This document shows positions 1-10,979 of a stretch of 64,000 nucleotides of DNA, piece after piece (positions within the stretch are counted from its first letter, which is position 1; every line of letters begins with the position of its first letter). The notes under the pieces were generated by a model. That model was not told where the DNA came from and did no database searches. It saw only the letters and a list, made by a program, of their open reading frames with translations. The DNA is from Prosopocoilus inquinatus (Eukaryota > Arthropoda > Insecta > Coleoptera > Lucanidae). The stretch covers positions 20,248,001 to 20,312,000 of the forward strand of contig CM069870.1 in NCBI GenBank assembly GCA_036172665.1. The letters are read 5' to 3'. The position numbers and the translations under genes were made by a program.

Positions 1-262
1 ATTCCGTTGTGTTGTACTATTATTTCAATGCGAAAGACGAACAGCCTGCTTCTCGACCTTTTGTAACGCGTAATGGATCTTGACTCCCCACAATTTTAAA
101 ATGTTAATTTCGAAGCTAATTTAATTTATTTTTTCCAAATAATTTCATCGTTGCGATGCACTCATTCACCGCTAGAGCAAACTTATCTCGAAAAGCAAAA
201 AGAAAAGTCCACATTCAGAAACAGATGTATCCAAAAATAAAAAAAATATTCCTTAGATTATA
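1..262. other. A/T-rich sequence, nothing recognised
   Basis: Unique A/T-rich sequence at the window edge. No open frame, hairpin or repeat match was seen before the element end at 263. Confidence 0.5.
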
Positions 263-1006
263 CAGGGTGTTCTTTTACTGTGTGCAAATAAAAAAAAACT
301 CAGTATAAGTACACAATCCTACCTTCTCCGGGTATTTTTTGGTGGCTACCATATAATAGCCAAAAAATTTCGGATGGACCACTTGTTTGGAACTGTTGAA
401 ACGTGCGAGAAAGATAGGAAGGCCAACTTCGCCTTCCTCTCGGTATGAACACGCCCATCGATACCGCACTGTATTTTTAACGAAGCGTTTTGTAATAATT
501 AATCACTGATGTCGTTTATTAATTATTTTATTTAAAATTTTTATTCACTGAGCGAAGTAATATGTTTTACGATATCAACTATCGACGAATAAATTTAAAA
601 TTTATGCACCAATTAGGCAAGCGCGTTAAAAATTCCTTCACCCTTTTACGTAAATAAACTTTTACTTCAATCTCGCTGCTAGCTATGAAAGTGTTACTAC
701 TTACGGTCCATGGAAAAAAAGTAAATTTTTATAAGTCTATTAAAAATAATATGGAATGAGAAATTACAATTTGATGGTACCTCGCTTTTAATTTGTTCGG
801 CAATTACGAACCGTAGTTTCTTGAATTACACTAGATTTTAATTTAAAAATACTTAAACTTGTAATTACTTGCAGTGAAGTTAATTTAAATTGTAAACGTT
901 TTGACTGACCAGCTGATCGGAGCGATTTACGTCGTTCTTGCTCAAGATCAAGTGAAATACTGACCCTGCCCTATTTCGGCCTCGGGTCATAATTGAAGAG
1001 GCTGCC
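263..1006 (+). repeat. Left part of CAGGGTGTT-end element, copy 1
   Basis: This segment aligns by eye over about 740 bp with 34025-34800 in the same orientation. Both begin TATACAGGGTGTT and share blocks such as GAGCGAAGTAAT, GCACCAATTAGGC and AAGTCTATTAAAA. Both follow a TA. The right-end repeat at 2503-2666 finishes with the inverted form AACACCCTG followed by TA, so 263-2666 may be one TA-flanked DNA element of about 2.4 kb. The repeat is clear; the full-element reading is inference. No transposase frame is present. Confidence 0.75.
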
Positions 1007-2502
1007 GCGTTCCACTTTTAGCTATGCCAGCAGTTCTCAAACGGTTTAGTGAAAATCTGCCACTGCATTTTTCTCGAAAATTATTAAATTTTTGTTAAGA
1101 ACATATGAGTTCAATCGTTGCCATTTACGGTGATATATTACAGGTTTAAAAATTTGCACTCAGTAAAAGAATTTTAATAACATGCTTCACGCCCCCGAAT
1201 AGATTACTCCTAACATCGTTCATAAAAAAAGGGATCGAGCTATTTTTAAAAGCTTGTAACAAATAACTTGTCCCATTTTTTACGTGCGAAACATCAGACC
1301 GTTAGAATAACGGCAATAAATAATCTGCGTTATCTGTTAACACAGATAATTCTCTCTACCGTTTGGCATTTATTGATCGTCGCCGAGCACAAAGTAATCA
1401 GGCTGCCAAAAAGCTGGAAGCTAATAAACTCGCTCGACATTAATTTCATATTACACATTTTAACGGAGTGATACCCCCCCGCCGCTCTTAATTAAAAAGT
1501 TTAAACGCCGCCGCGGAAACGGGGCAATATTTACACTGGAATACGAAGAGGATTTTTAAAATATAATCTCCGACGTAAAAATTATTATTACCTAGCCTAG
1601 CTTTTTACCGACTTATGTTTGAATAAAGTTAAATCGTAAACATTTTTATACCTAGGAGTGCATATGTCGGAAGCAAAAATTAATTAAATAAATAAACTAC
1701 GAGTTTGCACTGTTTTATACCCAATTTGAATCCATTATAATTAAAAATCGGTGCATTTCAGACAAAAAGTTGTAGTTTATGCAAAATAGAAGAGGCACGA
1801 ATTCTAGGGCAGCCCCCAGTAAAAACACTAGCAGATCTGCGTCGTTATACCGGATGTTTGTGAAATAAGTGCATAAATTTAAGCCTGTAATACATCACTA
1901 TAAATGGGAATGATTGATCTTACAAGTTCTTAACAAAAGTTTTACACATTTCGAGAAAATCGCAGTTGAAAATCGGGCAAGAAATAAACGTACGTCTATG
2001 TCTTTGAGGTAGGTTAAGAAAAGGAAATTTTATTGGAATAAAAAACAGAAGTGCAATCGAGCAGCGACATTTGCCGAAGTCGAAAGACCAGTAAAAGCGT
2101 TGTCTTAACGTCTCAATAAGTCGTGTTACAGCTGAGCGAAAGGATATGCTTCATTTTTTATGACTATGACACACGATTTATTGCTCCGTATTGTTAGGAA
2201 TTAGCAGCTCAGTTTGTGAAAAGTGATTGAACGAGTTAAAACTAAATATGATTACTATCTACATAGTATTATTACTTTTTAAAATGCCATCATTGACGAA
2301 CGGCGAGAGAACAGAATTTCAGAGGAGTGTATCCGTAATGTCGTCCACAGTATTTCCGCTAATCCTGACATGCACACGAACACAAGAATCACTTTTTCGC
2401 CGAGCAGTTTGTGTGTCGGTAATGATGGACGCCACGTCGAACAATTGTTATAAACATTTCTAAATATCTAATACTGAGCGTTTGTTTAAACGTGATCCTC
2501 TA
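1007..2502. other. Interior of putative element, no coding evidence
   Basis: A/T-rich sequence between the two repeat ends. Short open frames (1268-1471 and 2227-2463, plus) have no recognisable domain and are no longer than chance predicts. Unlike the ends, it has no partner in the window that I could align. Confidence 0.4.
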
Positions 2503-2666
2503 CACAGATGATAATCGGTGAGTATGTCTTGAGCGCCAAATAAAGGAGGGATAAAGGAATTTTCTATTTACTTATTATATGAGTTTTCTTTTGCATCTTT
2601 TTCGTGTTGTTTCTGCTCTCGGGGTACTGTGGTTAAAAATGTTGCACTTATTTTGCAAACACCCTG
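2503..2666 (+). repeat. Right end of CAGGGTGTT-end element, copy 1
   Basis: Aligns with 43485-43706 in the same orientation: shared GATGATA...CGGTGAGT, TGAGCGCC(A/G)AATAAAGGA, TACTGTGGTTAAAAAT and GCACTTATTTT blocks. Both copies end AAACACCCTG followed by TA. Read on the minus strand the end resembles the left end at 263 (CAGGGTGTTT, then GTGCAAA), as imperfect terminal inverted repeats would. Confidence 0.7.
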
Positions 2667-3042
2667 TATTATGAGGAAACGAACGCAGTTGAATAGTAAA
2701 AATTATATCAAAGACAACACTTTCTTTCCAATGAGGTCAGTGTATCTATCAAACTATTCTTAACCTCTATCTTCCACGCACACGGTTGGGGATTCAGTTG
2801 TTTTCGGATCTTTTTTTTTTCTTCAAATATCTCTTCATTTTCTCCTATTCCTTCAGATTTTTTTTTATTTCCGCAACCTCTCAGCACTTTTCTCTACAGC
2901 TTTTCTAATTTCCTCTCTCCCTGTTACAGGCCGATTTGATTGAACCATTTTGGCAATAGCGCTTACGCATTGCTTCGCTTGTAGACGTGGCAACCTCTCC
3001 CGGAAATGATCTTTCCATCCCATTTGAAATACTGTCGCGCTT

Positions 3043-3250
3043 CAAAAATTATATTTTTTTAATTCGTTTTTTACTTTTGGTTTTACACAAAATTCAACAC
3101 GCGTATTTATTTTGGTTAAATTGACAAAATGGTTTAGTTAGCATTTCACAAGTCCGCTCAGCGACACCGTTTTCATGAATTACCGAAGCGACGTTTGCTT
3201 TGTTTTGCAGATCAAAGAACTTTTCGGTCTTTGGAAAGTAGGTAAAATGA
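3043..3250 (+). repeat. Dispersed repeat family B, copy 1
   Basis: Aligns with 10690-10915 in the same orientation, sharing AAAATTATAT, ACACAAAATTCAA or its variant, AATTGACAAAAT, TAGC(A/G)TTTCAC and CAGATCAAAG followed by CTTTTCGGTC. The family is not recognised. The copies lie near family A copies in both places but in different relative order. Confidence 0.65.
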
Positions 3251-3587
3251 GGGGATTCCATGCTGGCAATTGAGATTTAAGTTGTTAAACTTACCTGCAA
3301 TGCTGCACCAGTAGATCGTGTTTCATTCAAAACAATTAATGCATTCGCTCATTAATTATGTTTCAACGATAGACGCTGACAGCTATGATAAGTCGACTTT
3401 TGGACCCGAACTTTTAGAAAATGCATTTTGTCACATCCTTTGTCGCGAGTACTTTAAAGTTTGTAAATAAATTATTTATTATTGTTATTGAGATCCAAGC
3501 AACAAATCAGTTAGAATCGATGATTGATTTTTATTGTCGGAGTATTCATTAATATAATTAGCTTAAAGTTATTAGTGAATTTTATTT
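3251..3587. other. A/T-rich spacer
   Basis: No repeat partner, open frame or structured motif was recognised between families B and A. Confidence 0.4.
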
Positions 3588-4640
3588 GTGAATCAATCCC
3601 TGGGGGGAGGGCGGCATTTGATTGAGTACGGTGCAGGGAGGCTAGGTAATGTAAGCCTTAAATTAATCTTCACTTTTCGTTCGCCAATGTCCTGTTCGTG
3701 GTGCGTTTCTCGTGGGGGCTGCGGCCTCATGGTGGCCTATATTCCGTGGGCTGATTTGGAACTGTCAGGGCCTCGGGGAGGTTTCCTTCACTTCAGTCGG
3801 TTGTAATTTGGTGCCCTGGTGGATTGCAAAATCGACAGAGTTTGTCTCAGCCTGTTCCCTTTATTAAAAACAGATAAGTTTGCGATTGTTGCTTTTTTAA
3901 ACCTTAAATTAATCATTACTTTTTGTTCGCCGATGTCCAGCTCGTGGTGCGTTTCTCGTGGGGGCTGCGGCCTATATTCCACGGACTGACTTTGATCTGG
4001 CAGGACCTCGGGGAAGTTTCTTGCAATTTAACAACTTTGATCGGTTGTAATCTGGGGCCTTGGTGGATCGAGAACTCGACAGAGTTTGTCCCAGCTTGTC
4101 CCATTTATTATGGACAGTAAGTTGTTTTCGCGCCAAATTATTATTATCGTGTTTTTCTTCTCTTGCAGATTTTTCATAATGGCTGACTTTAAGTGCAAGT
4201 TTAAGTATTGGCTTGGCTTTCTATCTAAGTACTTCTTGTGACGATCTTCTGTGACGATCCTTTCGAGGGAGCAGACATTTTGTATCGGTTTTGCTTGCAG
4301 TTTTTTTTTTCGTGCCGGCTTTCTTCTCGAAGCATCCCCTCGGACGGGTTTTGGTCTGGCATTTCCATACGTCAACAGTTGTGATAATAGACCGCCAGAA
4401 CGTCGGACTCTCGACACGTAGATATTCAGGTGGGAGGTTCCCGTTTATTGCGGCTACGGCTTTTGGCCGAATTTGTTGTCAAATCAGGAACTTTAGCGCT
4501 TTGGGCGATAAATTTACAATTCAATTACAATTTACAATTCAATTACCGATTTAGCCAGTGGCGGATCCGCTATTCGTTATTTCCAATTGAATTTACTAAT
4601 TTAATAATGGTCTTGACATTTAACAACATTTCATTAAATA
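3588..4640 (+). repeat. Dispersed repeat family A, copy 1
   Basis: This copy is the reverse complement of 10980-11680 and is related to 22640-23220. Matching blocks include TTTGTCCCAGCTTGTCCC (4086), the run around 4200-4290, the GAAGCATCCCCTCGGACG block near 4330 and the ATTGCGGCTACGGCTTTTG block near 4450. Its first part is duplicated in tandem: the segment from 3656 recurs at about 3902, a period near 246 bp. Open frames inside (for example 4028-4417, minus, 129 codons) have no recognisable domain and are not conserved between copies. An intron-like segment lies at 4117-4168. Superfamily unknown; a retroelement leader is one possibility. Confidence 0.75.
4117..4168 (+). other. Intron-like segment in family A
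   Basis: A 52-nt stretch starts GTAAGTTG and ends TTTTTCTTCTCTTGCAG, a good donor, polypyrimidine tract and acceptor. The homologous position in the 11-kb copy (minus, 11414 down to 11351) also starts GTACGT and ends CTTACAG. The donor region GTACGTTTGCGATTGTTGC is recognisable in two further, more decayed copies (about 3870 and 22660). Splicing itself is inference. Confidence 0.45.
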
Positions 4641-4917
4641 GTACAGGTGCATTTAGGTTTAATTTTTAAGGTGCGCACACACCCTCCTGGTGTCTCAATT
4701 TTTTCATTTTTACCGATATTAAATTGTTGCATAAACTGCTAAATCATTTCCTGTTATCCTCTCTTTGTTTCCGTTTAAGATTATATGGCGCTCGTTTATT
4801 TTCGCGATTAAGTAAACCCTCACATCCATCACGATTGAGCTGCTGGCAGTGCTGTAAGTTAATTTAAGTTAAGGTTGCTCTTCTAGCTTCCTCTGCGGAC
4901 AATTTCTTTTCTTTGTA
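4641..4917. other. A/T-rich spacer before MITE
   Basis: No repeat partner or coding signal recognised. Confidence 0.4.
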
Positions 4918-5254
4918 ACGAGTGTTCAATTAAAAAAACGGTCTGGATAGCCATGAATTTATTCTGAACGTCTAGCGTAGGGTTCTTCATACGGCTAGCG
5001 TGAAGCGTCACTTGCATTTCTAACCTCACTTTAACTCAACGAAGGCATTTCAAAAAGAAACTTTTATTATCGAATGTTTATATTAAGTATAAATATTTAA
5101 AAAAAAATTGCAGAAACAGCTTTCGAGTTTTGGTGGTTAGGCTTAACCGTTAACTTGTCAAAGTTGAAATTTAAATGAAGATAATCACGACATGCGTTCC
5201 CGACAATAAAAGCCTGCTACAGCCTACTTGACCGTTTTTTTATTGAACACTCGT
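4918..5254. mobile_element. MITE with 26-bp terminal inverted repeats, TA target
   Basis: The left end ACGAGTGTTCAATTAAAAAA followed by ACGGTC is matched inverted at the right end (GACCGTTTTTTTATTGAACA followed by CTCGT), with one base indel. TA lies directly outside both ends (4916-4917 and 5255-5256), consistent with a TA target duplication as in Tc1/mariner-type elements. The 337-bp body has no open frame, so it is non-autonomous. Superfamily is inferred from the TA target only. Confidence 0.85.
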
Positions 5255-5533
5255 TAGTTTAATAAATTTAAACGATCATTGGGGAAAGCCTCAAGTTGCC
5301 TACTCATTCCTTGAGTTCAGTTCAGATCTGCCGAAGGAAGGAATCGATCCAGTTTACATGCGAATTTCTTCGCGAAAGTTCTCCGCTTCGGACGTCACAA
5401 TCACGATGGGTATTCCAGTTCGTGTCCGTATGGATTCCACCTAGTCGCGTCAGGGGCTTCGCTACGCAAGCAGGGGTTGCGAAGCCGAACTCGCATTGCT
5501 CCGCGAAGAGGCGTGGAGTCGTTTTGAAGGTGG
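5255..5533. other. Moderate-GC sequence, no assigned feature
   Basis: Contains short open frames on both strands (5296-5592 plus; 5322-5780 minus, 152 codons including the tandem repeat) without recognisable domains. The minus-strand frame is long because the downstream tandem repeat is stop-poor in that frame. Confidence 0.35.
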
Positions 5534-5805
5534 TTTCAGTGTTTGATTCCCATGACTCGATAGAAGCAGAAGAGAGGACTCGAATGATATAAAAAATCGC
5601 GGTATGAAGTCCCATCTGACTCCTGAAAAATGGAGTCGAAGTGTGGAACACTTTCCGCGATTTAAAGGTATTTCCAGTGTTTGATTCGCGTGAGTCGATA
5701 AAGGAGGAGGAGGAGAGAACTCGAATGTAGTAAGAATTCGCTGTATTAAGTCCCGTCTGACCGTTGAAAATCGGGGTCAAAGTGTGAAACGCGATTTAAG
5801 AATTT
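5534..5805. repeat. Two-copy tandem repeat, about 136 bp
   Basis: Unit 1 (about 5534-5668) and unit 2 (about 5669-5805) share CAGTGTTTGATTC, GACTCGATA or GAGTCGATA, GA(G/A)AG(G/A)ACTCGAATG, AAGTCCC(A/G)TCTGAC and CGCGATTTAA. Unit 2 carries a short (AGG)n expansion near 5704. No function recognised. Confidence 0.8.
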
Positions 5806-7464
5806 TTCCAGGTGCTGGATTTCGCTGAAATTTCGTAGGAACGTAGGGAAGTGTATGCCTGAAGTGCTGGCAAAGTGTCAAACGTTTCAATATAATTTTA
5901 ATACCTGGAAGTTAGCAAAGAATATCAAGAAATTTTGTCATGTACTTTTCATTATTTGAGAAAGAAAAATGTACCTATTTTATCGGAAGAAGTAATGAGC
6001 TAATGGCTGTAATAGACCTTAGACCTTTTTGGGCAATGTTAAATCTGTAACTATTTAACTGTAAAAAAAATTTAAAGCAATTTTAGTTCCGTTCACGACG
6101 AGGTTATTTCAGGGAGGGGAATTGGACGATGGATGTCCACCTGATAGCTTAAACGAGCTTGGATATAAATAAATCACCGGAGAATCCATGCTCCACATCT
6201 ATTTTGTAATTAATGCGATCTGTTTCTATCCTCTTTTTAATACCAAAGCAAAAAATCGCTATTATTATAAAGAGTAGACAGATTTTTTGCATCGCTTTTG
6301 TATTAACAGCCGAATTTTGACTCAGATGTATTGCACACACAATGGTGTTATCTTTCACCGGAGGCAAAACAAACATGTTAGCGACGCCCGACCACTACCT
6401 GGCGTCACCCGTCCTGTTTTGACGAGACAATCTTATCTTGCTGCTCGTCGTAAATTTCAGGTAGCCCACATGATGATGGTGGCTTATGGAATATGACAAC
6501 TGAAACAGTAGTAAACCGACGGGGACGTGACAGGAGCTATTCTCTTACGAATAAGCGAGAAGCATCGTATGTTTTAATTAAAAAAAAAGAAAAGATATTT
6601 CTCCCGTAGAAAAAATTCTGTAGATGATAATCACAGTCCGGGAAATTCCGGACATTCCTGGAAAGTATACAATTTTTTTTTTTGCAAAAAAGCAACAGTC
6701 GAACAAAATACACGTTCCCAGTCGAATGTTGTTGCTGACTTTTATGAATCCCAGTGCGGCGTTCAAGAAGAAGAATGAGACTGCGACCCCCTTAATCAAA
6801 GGAAGATTATTTGAGGAGATTTATTGCCGAGCGAACTTTCTTTGCAACCATAAAACATAAAAATAAAATTGTTGTCTGTTTTTTTTTTGTTAAATATTAT
6901 AGACAAACAATACTATCAGAGGACGGAGATATGTATAATAAACATGCATCATTGGTTAGATCTCTCATTCCCAATGTTCTTTCTTTCTTTGTCGCTTCCC
7001 TGGCCGCAACAAACGCTGAGGGTAAAGGTCTTAGCTTCCAGGCATCGCATTCCAATTCGATAAAGACCATGAAAATTACAAGTAACCCTTTACGAGTATC
7101 TATTCAATAATAGGAACATTCCACTTACCGGGGCCAAAATATACTTAAATATATAAATATAAAAAAAAAATTATATAAATATACTTGCAACTCCCTCACA
7201 ATGATGTTGGACAGTGGGCAAACCATCCTCGTACGTAGACTTCTTATCTTCGCGTGCTTTAACCAGCACATTCACCTGTGGATATAAAACCCATCACTCG
7301 ATGGATATTAGCATACCTTGCCTCCTGTGCATAAGCTCTCAGGATTATTGACGTTACTGACTTTCACAGTGCCGAGCACTGGAAACAGTCTAGTCAACGC
7401 CAAGTCATGACCGTTCTTGGGAAACACAATGCAATCCACTAGGTCAGGTAAATAGCTAACTATT
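5806..7464. other. A/T-rich interspersed sequence
   Basis: Several small open frames on both strands lack domains or codon-like regularity. Poly-T tracts occur near 6670 and 6880. A microsatellite-like A/T run lies at 7142-7185. Nothing else recognised. Confidence 0.4.
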
Positions 7465-7520
7465 CCCCAGCATCGTCGGTCTCCTACAGCGCTACGCCAC
7501 TGGACCGATACCCGACAATG
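7465..7520 (+). repeat. Short dispersed repeat family G, copy 1
   Basis: The block CAGCATCGTCGGTCTCCTAC and the following GCTACGCCACTGGACCGATA recur, slightly changed, at about 9092 and 9205. Family not recognised. Confidence 0.55.
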
Positions 7521-8359
7521 TATTTGGCTCTTCATCCCAGGCCAACAACTTACTAACTCACTGCGGCGTACTCATTTTTACAATTCACTGGCTAACTGTC
7601 CGAATGAATAATGAATAATCACTCTCCAATAATGACTGAATGATTTAAAAATTTCCCTTTTAAAAGTATCCATACTGGATCTGACAAAGTGCATTTTCGA
7701 AAAGTCTGGGTCCAAAAGTTGATGTACCAAAACGTCAGCGTTTCGCCGATACATAAGATATTCCAAAGACTTCAATTTATCATCTGAAATTTCTCTCGTC
7801 ATCTGCCGATTTCTAAATTAGTTTAAATTAAATAGAAATCAAAAAGTAAAACATTTTTCTATTATTCCTTGCAGTATCTGAAATGCATGTAAATAATTCG
7901 ACATATTACTTAATTTTTTAGACTTCCAGAAAGTTTGATAAATGAGCCACGTCCAAAAAAGTAATTTGAGAGATAAGAAATATCAATCAATCAATATTTT
8001 TATTTTTGGATCTAAATTGTACTCCTATGTTATTACTTCTTTTTTAGATTTCCTCTTCAACAGCTGACACCCTACGAACCTGAGGAGCACCGACTTTACC
8101 ACAGGGCATATCGAATAGGGTAAAACTCCGACGAAGAATGTTCTGACTTATACTTCAACTGCCCCTTTTCTTTAATAGACATGGCTCTGGGGGAATATTC
8201 AATTTAAAATTGTGCTTAAAAATTTACAAATAAACAATTTTTATTGTTTTATTTTCGATCAGTACAACCTTAGCAAAGCATACCGATTGAAGTTTATATT
8301 TTAGCCAACAGCCGTTACTTGAATATAAGAATCCAGGTTCTTATGATTATTATTTTCGT
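7521..8359. other. A/T-rich spacer
   Basis: No coding or repeat signal. The 7578-7802 minus frame (74 codons) has no recognisable domain. Confidence 0.35.
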
Positions 8360-8445
8360 TATTAATCGTTTTTGATTGCAGTGAAAACCTCGAGCAGCCT
8401 CTGTACAGCTGTTTCAGCCCTGCTTGGGGCTTCGTCAGCAGAGAC
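8360..8445 (-). repeat. Hammerhead-bearing repeat module, copy 1
   Basis: Read on the minus strand, this module matches 27168-27245 on the plus strand: both contain AACAGCTGTACAG, GGCTGCTC and TTCACTGCAATCAAAAA in the same order behind a hammerhead core. Shared sequence stops just before family C, which starts at about 8446. Confidence 0.75.
8397..8445 (-). ncRNA. Type I hammerhead ribozyme motif
   Basis: On the minus strand the 49-nt motif reads stem I GTCTCTG, core CTGACGA, stem II AGCCC with partner GGGCT, core GAAAC, a short stem III AC/GT around AGCT, triplet GTA, then stem I partner CAGAGGC. Stem I pairs over 7 bp (one G-U), stem II over 5 bp, and all invariant core bases (CUGANGA, GAAA, NUH) are present. 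Cleavage would follow the A at 8404. A 2-bp stem III is typical of hammerheads in Penelope-like retroelements, which often act as dimers. Activity is predicted, not shown. Confidence 0.8.
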
Positions 8446-8810
8446 ACTTCATTTAATTAAGATACTTTATTAAATTAGAAGTATGGAAATATGACTCATT
8501 GGACACACATGCAGCGTTACGTAACGAAAGCATTAGTCAGCTTGCAATGTACCTAGAAATGAGATCAAGGGCATTGTGTTAAAAGAAGCCTGGCGTTATA
8601 CATTGCTTTGCGGATCGTGAAATATCGTTGGATATACCGGTGAGTCATAGCGTTACAGAAGAAATAATTATGTAAGTGCTCCTGATTCCTACAAGCAAAC
8701 CTTGACCTACATAGACATCAGTTACGTAATAACCGCTGCTAGTAAAATAGAATGAGTCATCAGGAGTTTTCAAAACCAACGCCTAATGCAAAGACCACGC
8801 AGACTGGTCC
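8446..8810 (+). repeat. Dispersed repeat family C, copy 1
   Basis: Aligns with 50347-50575 (same orientation) and with 29105-29400 and 58775-58930 (opposite). Shared blocks: CACTTCATTTAATTAAGATA, ATGACTCATTGGA, CTGATTCCT, AAACCTTG(A/G)CCTACAT and AACGCCTAATGCAAAG. No open frame is conserved, so it is probably a non-autonomous element. Superfamily unknown. Confidence 0.8.
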
Positions 8811-9087
8811 GTTTTTTATACTTCCTTCTAAATTCGTCTGCCTTGTATGTGAAAAAATAAAAAATCAAGCCTTAGATTATAAAACGAAAAATTTTTGGTG
8901 AACTTTTGGAAAACTTTTGTCGTGCAGTATATTAAAAAGAAAAATTACTATCTTCGTGATTCCCCGCTTACGTGGAAGGAAACACGTAATGTATACTATA
9001 CCCAGTTCTTTCCACCAAACGTATAGAAACTACTATTGGCTAAAGTGGAAATTTTCAATCGGTATAATACATCTTAACCACACCTTT

Positions 9088-9255
9088 CTCCAGCATCGTC
9101 GTTCCCCTACAGTGCTACGAGACTGGAGCGATTCCCTACAATGCACGATAGTTCAATCACACCTGAGAGGTCACCTAGAGATGCCTGCCGACGGCTCTGT
9201 GCCTCTTACGTCGCCGGTTCCCTAAAGTGCTACGCCACTGGACCGATCCCTGACG
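9088..9255 (+). repeat. Tandem pair of family G units
   Basis: Two diverged units, about 113 bp apart, carry CAGCATCGTCGTTCCCCTAC with GCTACGAGACTGGAGCGATT, and CGTCGCCGGTTCCCTAAAG with GCTACGCCACTGGACCGATC. They match the single unit at 7465. Open frames here are stop-poor because of higher GC, not evident coding. Confidence 0.55.
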
Positions 9256-10689
9256 ACATCGTACTCCTGTTCTCCCTCGAGAGCCCAGGTCACCGTCACC
9301 TTGACGGCCACGCATACTTCGCCAAGTCAACCACGAAATACTTTACCAAATATCGCCATTTCAAGGCCGATATTATCTCGTAATAAAACATCGTCTCATC
9401 CAGGCTGATATTTCGTTGACAACCCTTACCAAATATCCACTATACATTTTAATCACCTTCGCGAGCCCGACTTACTTTAAGTGTACCCTTCGCGTTAACC
9501 CTCGGGAAACTGCCGTAATCTCTTTCGTTCCTTTCCTGCCTGGGTTAAACACGCCCCCATATCATATTACCAAAGTAATAAAGTAAATACATGTGCTCGT
9601 GTTTAACAGATATCTCGAGAATGCATAAACTTTCTTAAATTCTAAATTTTCTAAAGTATACAACTACAACAAAATCGACTTCAAGACAGTTAGGATGAGC
9701 GTCGCATGGGCAAATGTTAAACATAGGTTTATGAATTTAATAAATTTTAAGCTGCATTTACTTATACCAATTAAAAAAAATTAAAAAGCAAATACAAACA
9801 TTTGTGCAGTTGAAGCAAATGGAATATTCCATTAGAATTTAACAACACTGGATGCAGATTTTACAAAGTTCATGTATTTGTAGGACGACCATGATGGTAA
9901 TAAATACCAAGAAATAATATGCAGTAAACTATGCAGGATAAATTTAGTTAGTCCATCTATTAGAAACAATAATTAATCCGGGGAATTGAACCAAAACCGC
10001 AGTACAAATTAACTGCAATGACGGAGGAGAATGCACGACGACGACGACATTCACTTATTCCATGCCGGCCGGCCACCTAATTTCTAGAAAGCTCGCGCTA
10101 GCTTTGAACATAAATGCATAATCAGTAATCAGGCTTCTTGCTTGGTTCTTGTTAAACAGAAAACTCGACCCGATATAACCCTGCGATCAGAAAGGGATCA
10201 AGGAGGTCGTTGCTTTCGTGTCGGTGAATACGTCGATCGCTCTTTGGCTTTTGTATCGAAGTTCTTTGATTATATGGCGACCGGGTGATGTGTACCTAAA
10301 TATTAATTGCGATTTGAGATTATTCCATTTATAAATTCGTCCTAAAGCTTCAGATTTTTTTTTAAATAAGAACGTATTAAGTAATTTTGGACGCATTAAA
10401 ATCTTGATGAATAGAAACCAGCAGGTTTTTCGAAACAGAACGTTACGGTTTGAAAAAACGTGTGTCAAATTACTAGCGGTGAGATGTCGCTTCACAGCCA
10501 AATAAAAGCCTTATGAATATGATCCATAATCTCAGCTCCATTTCAGTCATACTCTCGCCTAATCCTTTTACAATCCGCACCTCCATTGTATATCACTCTT
10601 TTCGCCTACGCCCTACGCGATCCGTGTGCCTAGGTGTCAAGTATAACGTAGAATGTGTTACAAAATGCTCTTGTTTATGCTGTTACGTT
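9256..10689. other. A/T-rich spacer with (ACG)n
   Basis: A short (ACG)n tract lies at about 10035-10049, close to a GCCGGCCGGCC palindrome. The 10187-10501 minus frame (104 codons) has no recognisable domain. Confidence 0.4.
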
Positions 10690-10915
10690 TTTGAAAAATT
10701 ATATTCTAAATTCGTTTTCTATTCTTGGATTTACATAAAATTCAAAACGCGCATTTTTAGGTTTAATTGACAAAATTGTTTTGTTAGCGTTTCACGAGTA
10801 CGGTCATCGACGGAGTTCAATCGCCGCGGATATTGTCTGGTATGAATTGCCGACGTCGGCTTAGCTCGCAGATCAAAGTTCTTTTCGGTCAATGGAACAT
10901 ACGCAAAATTAACGT
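10690..10915 (+). repeat. Dispersed repeat family B, copy 2
   Basis: Direct-orientation partner of 3043-3250. Similarity runs from the AAAATTATATTC block to the CTTTTCGGTCAATGGAA block, with a 35-bp insertion near 10810 relative to copy 1. Confidence 0.65.
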
Positions 10916-10979
10916 TTGAAAAGTTTGTAGATTCAAATCAAAATAACGAAGAACAAATCTGTCGTTGGCTTTACAAAAT

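Noticed and set aside
4028..4417. 129-codon minus frame as a gene
   Set aside because: Lies inside dispersed family A; the frame is not kept in the other copies.
5322..5780. 152-codon minus frame as a gene
   Set aside because: It runs through a two-copy tandem repeat that is stop-poor in this frame; no domain or codon regularity.
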